Source of the DNA: Kudoa neothunni
Taxonomy: Eukaryota; Cnidaria
DNA: 64,000 bases
Direction: 5' to 3'
Assembly (NCBI GenBank): GCA_964304625.1
Contig: OZ199838.1
Coordinates: 7,688,001 to 7,752,000, forward strand
A program made the translations under genes and the position numbers. Shown piece after piece: positions 22,961-34,290 of this stretch (position 1 is its first letter; each line of letters begins with the position of its first letter). The notes below the pieces were generated by a model. The model did no database searches. It was not told the origin of the DNA and worked only from the letters and a program-made list of their open reading frames with translations.

Positions 22961-24758
22961 CCTTCCGAGCATTTTTGGGGTCCATTGGACCCCAAAACGA
23001 ATGTCGAGGGGGTTTTGCGGATCATCTGTTGTCTAAAATGTCGCCTTTACTATTATTATTCCTCAAAAATTTAATGTATTTTTTCATATATTAAATTATA
23101 AAATTATGAAAAAAAATAACAAGTTTATAAAAGTTTCTATAGTTGCAATCAATTAGAAAATTCGAGTTTGTTGGTTTCCGTAGGTGTGCGGTTTCACCGG
23201 ATTGCATATTTGTTGTGAAATGGAAGAGATTGAAGATGATTATTTAGATGATTTAGATCACAACAATTTATACTTGGATAAAAATGGTGTGTTGTGGACA
23301 TCCGCTATCCCAACCACTACAAAATCTAGAAAAGAAAATATGATGACGAAAAAGCCGGGCATAACTGCATATTCAAACTCACGGATTTGTAATATTGATG
23401 ATTGTTTTACATTATTCTTCAATGATGAATTTGATGAAACCGTCACTGCCAACACAAACAAATATGGAGCTTTTCATTATGGTGAAAAATGGAAGATGCT
23501 AAATATTATTGAATTTAAAGCGTACCTTGATATTTTAATTTACATGTCAATATTCAAATCCAAAATGGAATCCCTCAAACAATTATGGAGTATTGATAAA
23601 GGGCGTGAGATTTTCCGAAAGATTATGCCTTTGGCAAGGTTTACACAGATTAACAGAAATCTCCATTTTGATGACTATGAGACTAGAGAAATTCGCAAGG
23701 TCAACGACAAATTCTGCTACATAAGGGATGTATTTGAAAAATGGAAAAATATTTTACCCATGTGTTTAATGGTGCATGATGATCTAACTGTTGATGAACA
23801 ACTAGTTGCGTTTCGTGGTAGATGTTGATTTAAACAGTATATGCCTTCCATACCAGCTGTGTATGGCATAAAGTTTTTTCTTCTAACTGATCCAATCACC
23901 AATTTTACCCACAATACATCTGTCTATCTCGGTAGAAATAAAAATACCCAAAGAGCAAAAAATGTTGGAGAAAATGTCGTTTTGGATCTTTGTTCTTATT
24001 TAAAAGAAATCGGACGAAATATCGTATGCGATAACTTTTTCACATCGGTTCCGTTGGGGAAGAAACTTCTTGATCTATATTTAATATTGTTAGGAACACT
24101 CAGGCATAATAAAAGAGACATCCCGTCCATATTAAAGCCACGAAAATCAAGAGAGGTTTTTTCGTCTATTTTTGTATTCAATGGCAAAAATATGCTATTA
24201 TCATATGTGCCAAAAAAGAATAAGGCAGTTATTTTACTAGCTACTTCTTCCAACAACACAAATTGTACAGATGACAAAACAAAAAAACCTGAAGTTATTG
24301 TGGACTACAATAAAATCAAAGTAGGCGTGGATACGATCGATCGAATATTATCAATGACGAGCGTAAAAAGATATACCAAAAGGTGGCCAACGGTGATTTT
24401 TCACATGATTGATATAAGCCTGGTAAATTCCTATTACTTATACAAAGTCATTTTCAAGAACCCCAGTATCTCAAGAAACCAGTATTTGGAACAGTTGGCG
24501 GATTCATTAATCAAACCTTTTGTTAATGGCGATGAATCTATTCCATTCGATGAAAATACTCTCTCTGCATCCGAAAAAATTTTATTATATTATCCATTTT
24601 GTTTTTTATTATAATCGTGCATAACGAAATTAAGATTAGGCAAAAAATAGAAACTGGACACGTTTGTAATTTTCATTTTTAAAACCCCCGCCTGTAATTG
24701 CAAAAACTTCTTAATATTGCAAATCTTTTACTCCAAAATGTTTGAAAATTTATGGGGT
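22961..24758 (+). mobile_element. piggyBac B (right end tentative)
   Basis: The left TTAA is 22957-22960. The end CCTTCCGAGCATTTTTGG is followed by a perfect 11-bp hairpin, TTTTGGGGTCC-ATT-GGACCCCAAAA (22973-22997). The right end is not clearly recognised; the best candidate is the TTAA at 24759-24762 preceded by TATGGGG. A second palindrome GGTAGGC-AAT-GCCTACC (22937-22953) lies just outside the left TTAA. Confidence 0.7.
23221..24614 (+). pseudogene. piggyBac B transposase, single in-frame stop
   Basis: Near-complete piggyBac transposase (DDE_Tnp_1_7). The acidic N-terminus MEEIEDDYLDDLDHNN starts at the ATG at 23221. The catalytic aspartates are all present: DLTVDEQLVAFRG (23780s), VCDNFFTSVPLGKKL (24030s) and KVGVDTIDRIL (24325). 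The typical blocks GTLRHNKRDIP, LSYVPKKNKAVILLA and YTKRWPTVIFHMID are intact. One TGA at 23826-23828, where relatives have an arginine/proline-type residue (FRGRC*FKQYMP), is the only break seen; the frame is the same on both sides. The cysteine-rich C-terminal domain present in relatives is missing or very short. It is the least damaged piggyBac transposase here, so among the youngest. Confidence 0.88.
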
Positions 24759-24762
24759 TTAA

Positions 24763-26022
24763 CGTAATTATTACTAAAAACGAAAGTTTCCAATAACAGT
24801 ATACCGCAAATGTTCACCTCGGTGTGAAAAGGTGAAGGTTTCGTCTACGGAGAAAATTACTATCAAATAAAGTATATGGTTTCAAGGTATTTAAAATTAT
24901 TCAATTATTAAAATAGAAAATGTTTGAAGCGGAAATAGTTGGATTGATTGCTTATCTGGTTAAGATTTCGTTAACAAATATCAAATAGGTTTAACTTAGT
25001 GTTATTTATTTCTCATATTCATTGTGACTTGTATACAGCATTTCCCGATAATTTGATGACTAAACTGTTGGAAAACTTAATATATATTAATAAAAGTAAG
25101 TAGATTGCCGTTTAATGGGGTTTCACAAGGAGTTATGGAATGAGCCACGTTATCATTTGTTTACATAAAATAAGGTGAGTTAAATAAACAAAGTGATGTT
25201 AATTTTCTTCGATTATTTTGAAAACACAATTGAAAAACAAATACAATTTTCGAAAATTCTTGACATGTCAATCATAGAAATGGCATAGATAAACAAGGAT
25301 TTATATTTATCACGTAATTTTTTGTGTATAATATCACATTATCGCGAAAAACAGTCATTGTTTTCATATACCCTTCAAATTAAAATATAAAACTTTAATC
25401 CGTGAAAACTAATGTTTTATGATTTAATTTAATAGCATTAAAGTAAACCGTACGTGATGGCACAATGCGCAATAAAGCTAGGATAGTCAATGTCTATGTG
25501 GATTATTTTACAGCGTTACATCAACGATATAATCCTGAGTGATATATATTAAAAATACAATAAATACAATCTGGTTAGTCTTGCGTTCAGTTGTTTTGAC
25601 AACAATTTAAGGTATATTTTAAGCTTAAGTAATCATGCTAATACTCATAGTCGGAACTATATAAAATAGAGATAAACCAGAGAGAATTCACCGAAACAGA
25701 AAATTCAAGGTAATTTTTATATTAATATTTAGACAACGGGAGGCTATAATCATGTTTAATGCAATGGTTTATTTAAACCGCTGTATTCAGAATACGTAGG
25801 ATCATTAATGATAGCTAACCATTTTAAAATTTTGTTTTAATGATAACTTACCGGTATGTTTGAAAACGCATGGTTGGTTGGTTGTCAGGCAACCTCCCGA
25901 GGATAACGTCAAATCTCTATATACATCGCCTGCGCCAGGGGGCTAATCGTTTAACTGTTTGTTGTGGTCCGCCTTTGAAACATTATTTTGGTTTCTAATA
26001 TCGGATTTCAATCCATAAAATA
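24763..26022. other. spacer upstream of the coiled-coil gene
   Basis: About 1.25 kb of AT-rich sequence with no reading frame, inverted terminal repeat or repeat shared with the rest of the window that I could find. It may hold the promoter of the gene starting at 26023. Confidence 0.4.
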
Positions 26023-27942
26023 ATGGATAGTGTCGCTAGAGGGAAACCTACATCTGAAATTTCGTATGTAGATAGAATATTGAAAGAAGAAATGGAACGT
26101 GAGCCAACACAAATCATAAATAATGTATCGCCTAGTGCTGGGTCGAATTCTATGATTCCACCACATCGATATCGTTTTCAACAACTAAAGTCTTATAATT
26201 CAAAAATCACAAAAAACGATGCTAATAAAGAAAGTAATGGTAGTTCAAGTACAGTGAAACCAACAGACCCTTCCTCCGATGATCAAACACCACAGCATCG
26301 CCCAGTTAAAACAAGAAGTATATGGTGTGGTGGTCCATTTTTTTGTGTACCTAAAAAAAATAAACCGCACCTAAAAAAACCAACAAAAATTGGATCCACC
26401 AATGATCCACTATTATCAGCTGCTGATATGGACGATACATTTGCAACACATAAGAGTTCTAAATTGATTGATGAAGCTGTTGATATTCAGCATGGTTCAA
26501 AACAGAACAAACATTCAATAACGGGTATTTAGTTTTGTGATTATAATTTATGGACTATTTCATGTGTAGACGGGGCTGATAAAAAATTGCTTGCCAAGTC
26601 GTTGGATGAAAAAAGTCTTCAGATTGTTACTTTATTACAACAGATTGTATTTATTATAATGCACCTGTATAACTATAAATTTGAATTTAGGAGAGATTTA
26701 AAAATGAAAATAATAAACTGCTCGAAGAGTATAATAAATTGAAAGTTTCATCCGCGCAGCTACAAACACATCTAAATGATGAAACGAAACAACAACATTC
26801 AAACCAAGTTAAAAAATTGGAAGATCGAATACAAGTATTTGTTAATTTCAAATATTCTTAAAAATTATGAAATTTTTATGTAAAGACTGCAAATGAATCC
26901 ATCAAAAAATATGTGGCGGATTTAGATGAGCACAAACAAACCATTACTGCGCTGGAAGAGAAACTAAAAATGTCTACTCTTACTGAAGATTTAATGTTTA
27001 AGAAAAAGTTAAAAGATTCTCAGAAGATTAAGGAACTAAAAGCTAAACATGAAAATGAGATTTCGGAACTTCAAACCCAAATCGAAGTAAATACTAAAAA
27101 TAATTGGGCTTAGCTGTAATTGCTCCTAAGATGCTAAGATCTAAAATCGACGAACAATCTTCAATTTACTCATCTTCTTATCAAAAATTGAGTTCGGTTT
27201 TTGATAGCTGTAAAAATTTTAATGATGAAAATACCGAACTACATGGAGATCTTGAATACACTATTAATATGATTGAATCATTTCTTGTTGGATATCAAGA
27301 AGAAAGCGAGTCTCTTAAACAACAATCGACAAAAAACAATGAGATAATTGATAATCTTGAGAATCGATTGAAAGAAAAGTCATCACTTATCGACGAAATA
27401 ACCAACTTATTTGGAGAGTTTTCTCTCGAAAAACCAGAATCTTCTAATTCACATTGGATTCAATGCTTTAGAGAAAAGTTGCGAAAAGTCAACGATGACA
27501 GCAATCATTATTCCAAAAAAGATTATCCCACACTTGAATCAAAAACTAATGGTAAAATTTATGATCATTAATTTTTTAAAAGTTGAATGATATGATCTTT
27601 TGTAAAATTATAATTTATGAGGTTTTCAATATAAATTAACCTTTTAAGATTTCAAATTTTTTATTTTACATTTTTGGCTAAAGTGAACGTATTTGATGGC
27701 AAAATTTAGTTGAATCTATAGATGATCAGGGAGTTAAGCATGTCGTTTCACCATTTGTCGATGAAATTCTTGAAAAACTGAACAATCTAGAGAATCTTGA
27801 TGATACACAAGATCAAATTTCGTTAACTGTTGCATCCAGTTCTAACGAAGAGATTACCCCAAAGAAATCATTCGAGTTGGAAGCGGTTTCGGTTGAAAAA
27901 ATTTCTAAACTTTCAAGTCAAACAGATCAAGACCAAATTTAA
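26023..27942 (+). CDS. coiled-coil protein of unknown function (6 exons)
   Basis: I do not recognise the family. Exons 26023-26524, 26570-26646, 26691-26834, 26886-27086, 27131-27551 and 27710-27942 join in one frame to 525 residues. Introns are 45, 44, 51, 44 and 158 bp, all GT-AG. Residues 1-170 are polar and low in structure, with one unusual patch TRSIWCGGPFFCVPKKN rich in aromatic and cysteine residues, then lysine-rich. Residues ~190-275 (ERFKNENNKLLEEYNKLK, VADLDEHKQTITALEEKLKM) and ~285-400 (ELHGDLEYTINMIESFLVGY, NNEIIDNLENRLKEKSS) have heptad-type spacing of leucines and charged residues, so extended coiled coil is likely. The C-terminus (VSPFVDEILEKLNNLENLDD) is acidic. It could be a centrosome or cytoskeletal scaffold, but that is only suggested by the coiled coil. 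No stops or frame breaks: probably a live host gene. Confidence 0.72.
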
Positions 27943-28018
27943 TTGTTTGTATTCTGAGCCGTTAAAAGTGGACTTAATTGTAGTTTCAACTCAAATACTT
28001 TTTAAATTTTCACCTAAC

Positions 28019-28024
28019 AATAAA
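28019..28024 (+). promoter_or_regulatory. poly(A) signal AATAAA
   Basis: AATAAA lies 77 bp past the stop codon of the coiled-coil gene, in the right place to direct its 3' end. AT-rich sequence makes chance matches common. Confidence 0.45.
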
Positions 28025-28481
28025 TGTTCCTTTTCAATTTATTGACTAGTCGTTTATTTACTTGTTGTGCCATTGGCGAATGAAATATGTGTAATTAAGA
28101 GGGATAGGGAAACATGTTTTATTTTAGGGAAATATAATAACTATGTTATTATAATAATTGGGATTATGTCAACATTTAAAAATATTCTGGATAGTCTAAT
28201 ACAAAACTCTAAAACTCAAAATCAGACTCGCACTCCTTTTGTACGATGATTGGGCCCCAAATTTAATCAGTGAGGCCCCAGAAATATTTTAAAATGAATA
28301 TAATTAATCAAGTAAATAATGATTATATATTTTTAGGTTTTCTGACAATTATATTGTATACTTCTCGTTTAATATCCGGTTGATGTTATTATTTAGTTCA
28401 ACCTTGATATTTCAAATAATGTCTTAAACCAGACAACTGAGAGAGGCAATTTAGAACGGAATCAATTCTTATGCTCTATAG

Positions 28482-29077
28482 CAGGGGTCGGCGACGACCG
28501 GCCCGCGGACCAAATTTGGCCCGGGAGCTTTCCTCGTCCGGCCCGCAAGGGATGTCATTGATAAAGTTAGTTTTTTTGAAGGTGCTTATATAATTTCCCC
28601 AACTTTTAATGTCGATCTCTTCAGCATATAAATAAGCTTAATAGCAATGTAAACTATGTTACTTAAATATTATTCTCTTTTTTTAACATAAAAGAGCTTA
28701 AAAAAATAAAGATTAAAATTTTTCCCCCACCAAATTCCTTACTTATTTTTACTGATTGTACGATATTAGTTTTATTGTAGCTAATGGAAACGTTTAATTA
28801 TTGCTCTTTACGATTTAGAACCATAATTTGAATATATAAACGTTTAAATTCAGCACCAAAAATATCAGGTAAATTATGAAATAAAAAATTGTATAAAACC
28901 AGTAATTCCCACATAAAAATATATTCTTTTAAATTTCAAAATATAAATTTACTAATCCAATTTTCAATTGTATTGTGAAAAATTTATTACATCTACTGGA
29001 TTTAAATGTATTCTGGCCTGCCTCCCAGTTTGAAATGGTTATCCGGCCCGGCAACCCTATTAGGTTGCCGGGCCCTG
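28482..29077. mobile_element. hAT MITE with palindromic ends (596 bp)
   Basis: The ends are CAGGGGTCGGCGACGACCGG at 28482 and CAGGGCCCGGCAACC read inward from 29077. The 8-bp duplication CTCTATAG is perfect (28474-28481, 29078-29085), as for hAT elements. The right end carries a 12-bp perfect palindrome GGCCCGGCAACC-CTATTA-GGTTGCCGGGCC and the left end a smaller one, GGTCG-GCGA-CGACC. The interior is AT-rich without coding. Confidence 0.93.
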
Positions 29078-29085
29078 CTCTATAG

Positions 29086-29560
29086 TCATATTTACGAAAC
29101 TTGTCATCTCAATGACAGTTACCGTTACTTATATAATCACTAATATTGGCGACGTTTTCAATATTGTTTCCGTCCCATACCTTCGCTAGTTTTTGAAAAA
29201 CTTTGTTATTTCATGTTTCTGTTTTAATGTCCTAACTCAATTTTTATTTCTGTCTTCCATTTCGCCACTAGTCGAAGACGAAAACCTCAACGCACCTGAA
29301 AAGTTACGAACCACACGTCACTACAAAATAGTCCATATGAAGCGTAATTAATTAATTAATTTAAAAATATTTTATTTATATTGTTAACGGTCAAATAAAT
29401 GTTTTTAAATAGCTAAAAAAATAAATAACTTATTATCATCTTATATGTACGTTAATTTTGTAACATTTTCTCAAATTACGAACTACACGTCACCCATTGT
29501 AGTTGAAAAAAATTTTAGTATAATTATTTCATTTGAGCTAAATTGCAATATTAATCTATA
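29086..29560. repeat. spacer with a direct 18-bp repeat
   Basis: No gene seen. The word TTACGAAC(C/T)ACACGTCAC occurs twice in the same orientation (about 29306 and 29474). It could be part of a degraded element; nothing else identifies it. Confidence 0.4.
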
Positions 29561-29568
29561 TCCTATTA

Positions 29569-31540
29569 CAGAGGTCTCCAAACTTTTTTTCGTCGACCCC
29601 ATCGAGAAATGTTCTTAAAAATACTAGTATTTGCAAGTTTTCTATCCGAAAAAACAAAAATATCTGTAACGTAACCCATTAATATTCTATTTCTAATATA
29701 CATATATATATATATATAATATAGAATTATAACGCTCGAAAAAGTATCTTTATTAGCAATGTAACGTTAAAATCTATTGGAAAAATTTCAGATTTGCGAA
29801 AATTTAGACATATATTTATAATCAGATCATAGCACAAAAAAACAATTATAATAACCAATTTACCATGAAATAAATGGGCATTGAAAAGTGTTTAGTATAC
29901 CTATTTATTAGAACAGTTACAAAAAAATAACTAAGATGACAAATGTACAACCTACATCATGAGATCTATTCACTGAGTTTAATGAGAAGAATGCACTTGG
30001 TGAGCCGCTACCAGACTCTTAATGTCTGGTTGAAAATTTGTTAGTTTCAGCCTCAAATCTCCACGAGTTTCAAGGTTAATCCGGTTCCTTTGCTTTGTCA
30101 AAATTGCGTTCGCATGACTAAAACCAACTTCAACCATATAGGAGGATGGAAACGCTATTAGATAATATTCAGCCGCGTCAGAAAGCCTGGGATACTTGGT
30201 GATAATATTTATATTACTCCAATATTCACTGAGGTTCATCTTTATAAACAATACTTTAGCTTCTAAATCTACGGACATTTCAATGAGTTCATCTTCTATA
30301 TCGGATTTATATCCATTATTATACATTTTCACATTAAATGGAGTGATAAGCCACTCAGGAATATTCATGTTCTCCAAATCTTCATTTAGTTTATTAAGAT
30401 GCTCAATGTATATCCACAAATCATGATCCGATATATCTTTTGATTCTGTTAATACTTGCATATTTGAAAAATATTTGAACTGTCTACGTGCCAGCGAAGA
30501 TTTAAATAGTCCTACTTTTGTTTGAAATCCCATAAGTATGGTTCGAGCTTGAATAATCGTAACTCCTTTTCCTTGCAGACGTTTTTGTATTTCATTACAT
30601 TTAGAATATAAATCAGCTAAATAGAACAGATGATTTTTGGTTGATTGCAACTCGCGGCATAATATTAGGTCGATGTCAGTTAGAAATTCTTTGGTTGAGT
30701 CATAAAAATCAACGAGCCTTTGCAAACTATCCCCTCTAGACAACCATCTTATTCCAATGTGTAAAATCAATTGATCGTAAGTTTCATCATTTGTTTCACA
30801 CAACCTTGAAAACAGTCTGGCGTTTACCGGGTGAGCTTTAATCCTGTTGATTTCTCTAATACACACTTTTAAAGCATCATGTAATTCACCACTCAGCTTC
30901 TTCGCTACAAGGTGTTGCTTATGTAAGATACAATGCACGGTTTTCACTGCAGGTATCTTTTCCTTAATAAAAGCCGAAAATCCTCTATAACGACCTATCA
31001 TAGCTGGCGCACCGTCAGTAGCCACCGCTAAAATATTTTCAAGGGGAACATTGTGTTTATTCAAATAGCCCTCCAAACATGAAAAAACAGTCTCACTTTT
31101 GGAGTCAATTTCAAGGTAACTAGCAAATAGGAATTCGTCAATAGTATCTCCAAGGGATGGACTATTAAACCTCACATAAGCCATTGGAATACTTGAACTT
31201 CCAAATGTTGATTCGTCGAGTTGAATAGCAAATTTACATATATTGAGCTCAGATATTGTTCCTTCTACATCGTTTGCCATTTCTTCAATGTGTCGCCGCA
31301 CAGAATTTGCGCTCAACGGTATGCATTTAAAAACTGGAGGAGGGTCTTTCTTTAAAACACATTCAATCGCATCTTTAATTGCATGTACTATAATATCTTC
31401 TCCAATAATATATGGTTTCCCTTTTTTTGCTATATTAAGAGAGATACTGTACGATGACTTTAGCCCTCCTTCATTATCAACACTAGTAGTTGGTTTAAAA
31501 AGAGAATTCATGTTTGGCTGAACTTTCCATTTATCTTTAA
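29569..31540 (-). mobile_element. hAT element of ZBED5/Buster type, one end lost
   Basis: The left end is CAGAGGTCTCCAAAC (29569), a hAT-type terminus, with flank TCCTATTA. The matching right end (GTTTGGAGACCTCTG then TCCTATTA) is not found. Instead the element stops at a TTAA (31537-31540) followed by a piggyBac-like terminus, so a piggyBac insertion with loss of its far side, or a rearrangement, removed the 5' part of the gene and the BED zinc finger. Confidence 0.7.
29979..31511 (-). CDS. ZBED5-like hAT transposase/domesticated protein, uninterrupted 510 codons
   Basis: The protein matches the transposase core of the ZBED5 / FAM200 / SCAND3-type hAT family. In order: ICKFAIQLDESTF (first catalytic D), ILAVATDGAPAMIGRYRGF (second D), VHCILHKQHLVAKKL (C-x2-H pair of the inserted domain), GIRWLSRGDSLQRL, and the hAT C-terminal dimerisation region with the final acid (PSSYMVEVGFSHANAILTKQ, then RNRINLE). 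The first ATG is at 31511, but the frame stays open upstream to the TTAA at 31537 (VKDKWKVQPNMNSLF), so the true start lay beyond the break. The BED finger is missing. There is no stop or frameshift over 1.5 kb, exceptional in this window. It may be recently active, or kept by selection as a host gene; the truncation at a transposon end argues against a full protein. Confidence 0.88.
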   Translation of the reverse strand: MNSLFKPTTSVDNEGGLKSSYSISLNIAKKGKPYIIGEDIIVHAIKDAIECVLKKDPPPVFKCIPLSANSVRRHIEEMANDVEGTISELNICKFAIQLDESTFGSSSIPMAYVRFNSPSLGDTIDEFLFASYLEIDSKSETVFSCLEGYLNKHNVPLENILAVATDGAPAMIGRYRGFSAFIKEKIPAVKTVHCILHKQHLVAKKLSGELHDALKVCIREINRIKAHPVNARLFSRLCETNDETYDQLILHIGIRWLSRGDSLQRLVDFYDSTKEFLTDIDLILCRELQSTKNHLFYLADLYSKCNEIQKRLQGKGVTIIQARTILMGFQTKVGLFKSSLARRQFKYFSNMQVLTESKDISDHDLWIYIEHLNKLNEDLENMNIPEWLITPFNVKMYNNGYKSDIEDELIEMSVDLEAKVLFIKMNLSEYWSNINIITKYPRLSDAAEYYLIAFPSSYMVEVGFSHANAILTKQRNRINLETRGDLRLKLTNFQPDIKSLVAAHQVHSSH

Positions 31541-31620
31541 CCCTCGAAGGACGGTGCTCGGAAAAATTCCTTAGGGGGCGGTGGGGGTCCAGCCAGACCC
31601 CAGCAATTTTAGACTTTTTT
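31541..31620. mobile_element. piggyBac-type terminus
   Basis: TTAA (31537-31540) is followed by CCCTCGAAGGACGGTGCTCGG and a subterminal palindrome TGGGGGTC-CAGCCA-GACCCCA (31582-31602), the arrangement seen at other piggyBac ends. The matching far end was not located. Confidence 0.55.
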
Positions 31621-32289
31621 TAAAGCTAATGCCATAAAATTTTACTATTATTGGAAATTTATTTTAAAGTTTCCTAAGGGTTATGTTAAAATTAAAAATA
31701 ATTCTAGATTCAGAAAAAAACGTAGCAAGTCCACCGATTAAATAATGCCTAGGTTCAAGTCAGCATGCAATCTAAAATAGGCTGACGACAAGAAAGATAT
31801 CATATCATCGTGTTTAAAAGCAGTTGATAATAAAGAAACAGATTTTAAAATGTATTCGGGAAAAATATCCACATCTCATCCATGGCGCCCTTGAACCACG
31901 AGCTTCCGAAGATTTTCACTAATCGCACCATTGTAATAAAACTGATTAATCCTAATCTCATATTCACTACTCATCTCTTAGAATTCCGGCTGTAAAATAA
32001 ATTACATTGTGAATCAATTATTTAATTCTAACCATCGAGAATTATTTCATATTCATACTTTCTGCTTCAAACAGAGTTAGTAGTACCTTTAGTAAGCCCA
32101 AGTCAAATTTTAGTTCGAAAACTTTGCCCATTATTGTGATAATTTAAAAAACAAAACCCTCTATATTTAATTGACTTCTATGATTGGGGGTAGAGTTGTC
32201 GAAAATCATATTATTAATGAATGTTATCCTTATATATTTATGTTCCCCTAAAACATGCAAATCATAAAATGTTACATAAACTAACAAAA
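31621..32289. other. unassigned AT-rich stretch
   Basis: Presumably the interior of the piggyBac-like element whose end is at 31541. On the minus strand 31746-31976 reads MSSEYEIRINQFYYNGAISE and then NLRKLVVQGRHG before a stop, then more open sequence in the same frame. I cannot assign this to any family. Confidence 0.35.
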
Positions 32290-33114
32290 CTTCGGAAAAA
32301 TAGACACACTCCGGAAAACATCGTAAAGTTAAAATATATTATTGTTAATCATTATATATTTAAATAACGTTGATAATTCGTTGCCGAAATATTTTTTCCG
32401 ATGCATAAAATCAGCCACGTAATGAGGAAGAGTCTCTGGGTTTTTATTCGTTGCGTTCCGATATTTACGCTTAAAAGCCCCCCAGGTAGCTTCGATTTTG
32501 TTAGTATGTATTCCCTCAGAGGTAACAAACCTCCTTCGATGGATAACTACCCCATGTACAAACCCCAACTCTGTCAAGCTATTATATCCTTTCCAACCCC
32601 CCATCCAAATGATCGACTCTTCTTCGACGTTGTCAACGATAATTCTTTCAAGAATGTCTTTATTTCTTCGCTGAGTTATGTGCAAAAAACAATTTCCATT
32701 CTCGCCGATACCGCCAACCATCCAATGCTGTTGATTACGAAGAATCCTTCCAACGTTGTGTTTTCTTTTAGATATGGCGGTCTCGTCTATTTGAACGATA
32801 ACTCCACGTCCGCCAATTTTTGAAAATTCCTCATCTAATTTAGAGGCCATAAAATCATAAATTACATTTTTACATTCACATATGGTAGAATTGGAAGATA
32901 TTCGAACATGTTTTCGAATTTCCTCATAAGTCATGGATGGGTGTTGAATTATCGAAACGATAAATATGAAGATCTTCCACAACGGAAGTCTAGATATTTC
33001 AAAAATTGTTCCCTTTCGAATCGATATCTTTTTTCTGCATAAAGTGCATTTACACTGATATCCATCATCAGTATCCTTTCTTTTAGCCAAGAAATTTTGA
33101 CCACCACACAAACG
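32290..33114 (-). pseudogene. Merlin A transposase, open frame but second catalytic D lost
   Basis: IS1595-type Merlin transposase on the minus strand, open from 33114 to the stop at 32329. It starts inside the zinc ribbon (LCGGQNF, then CKCTLCRKKISIRKGTIF). Next come a helix-turn-helix-like block and VIVQIDETAISKRKH (first D). The second catalytic block reads ESIIWMGGWKGYNSL, where Merlin 1 has WTDGW: the aspartate is glycine. The third motif TNKIEATWGAFKRKYRN is intact. The upstream part is cut off where Helitron 2 begins. GGAAAAATAGACAC at about 32297 may be the element's terminal repeat; the same word occurs at 57816. An open frame with a dead active site suggests it was inactivated by substitution before other decay, or never selected since. 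Confidence 0.85.
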
Positions 33115-34287
33115 TCCTTTATATATATAAAAGAGGACTGTCGGTATGTTTGTGTGCGTGTATGCCCCTAAGTACGCATGTGCGGACAATTTTTTCCTTA
33201 TAGAGAGTCATATATAAAATTTTTATAATTTTGTGATATTTAAAAAAATCGTCTAATTTTTTTGGACTACTTAAGTTTCCAACAAGTACTTATGAAATAG
33301 TGATTTTGTCGATTTAAAGTTGTGTATCGGATTACATGAGTTCAGCTATAGGATTAGCGCTTGCTTATGTCATGGTGATGGTCGGTTGAAGTTAACTATC
33401 TCCCTTATATACTCTATCATATGTTCATGAACTGCTTCTATCTATCTTTATGTATAAGGTTGGCGTTTCTATTTTGGTGTCTGTTTAAACACACTCCTTA
33501 TTCGTGGGGCTTTAACGTATATGACTTGATAAGTATATTTTATAAGTTCTATTAATGGTTTTCAATGTGATAAAAAATCTATATATGTTTCACAAATAAC
33601 GAATTCGTGGAGAACGTTAAAGTTACGTTGATTGAAGCGTTATAATGGAAATACTGCGTTCATAGGTCTCAATAAATTGTCCGCAAAGTTTTACTTTACG
33701 TGATTAAGTTCAATGCGGATGGTTGTACTTTTATTTCACCAAATTATTTAAATTGTTTATGTTGAAATCGACATAATTTGTGGCTGTTTATGATAAAAGC
33801 GCATGTATGTTTATGCCGAGCTAAACGATGCTAATTTTAGCAATGTCGATTAATTTTCATAAGTTTTCTTCTATCTCTTTTATTTTTTCTATTTTTTTTA
33901 TCTCTTAAAAAGTTAGTGGTGCACCCAGTTACCGATCCAGGCTAGGATTCGACATTTAAAATCCTCCGGGCCAAAAAATAACGTTTTAGATAACACTTTA
34001 ATGGGATTTAAATAATTCGGAATGAAAAAAATACGACGCTGACCTAAACTTGTTTAGCGTTGATGCCGAGCCACGAAATTTTTAAATTGACGCAGGGATC
34101 GATACTTTCCTTCACAGAAATTATCATAATTTAAATTGCATAATCCAAATCGTTACAGTAAGTTTCTTAAAAATTTTAGTTATTTTGTTTTTATGGGTCA
34201 ATTCGAGATTTCATTATATTTTTTGAATGCTATTAAACCCCCTCTAGGCGAAATCTTCCCCAAGCAACGCTGGGCAGTTCGCGCTAG
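33115..34287 (+). mobile_element. Helitron 2, full-length non-autonomous
   Basis: Starts TCCTTTATATATATAAAAGA (33115) and ends with hairpin CCCAAGC-AAC-GCTGGG then CAGTTCGCGCTAG|T (34287). Nearly the same sequence occurs in Helitron 3 (55037-56102) and, truncated, Helitron 1. No Rep/helicase coding, so it depends on an autonomous relative. The base before the 5' TC is G, not the usual A. Its left flank is a minus-strand Merlin and its right flank a plus-strand Merlin tail, so the junctions are not a simple insertion into one copy. Confidence 0.86.
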
Positions 34288-34290
34288 TTA

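Noticed and set aside
28200-28280. GACTCGCACTCC / GGGCCCC words resembling the hAT MITE at 51794
   Set aside because: Similarity is short and broken, and no ends or duplication were found.
29701-29720. TA dinucleotide run as a possible regulatory or microsatellite feature
   Set aside because: Short AT runs are common in this AT-rich window; nothing specific supports a function.
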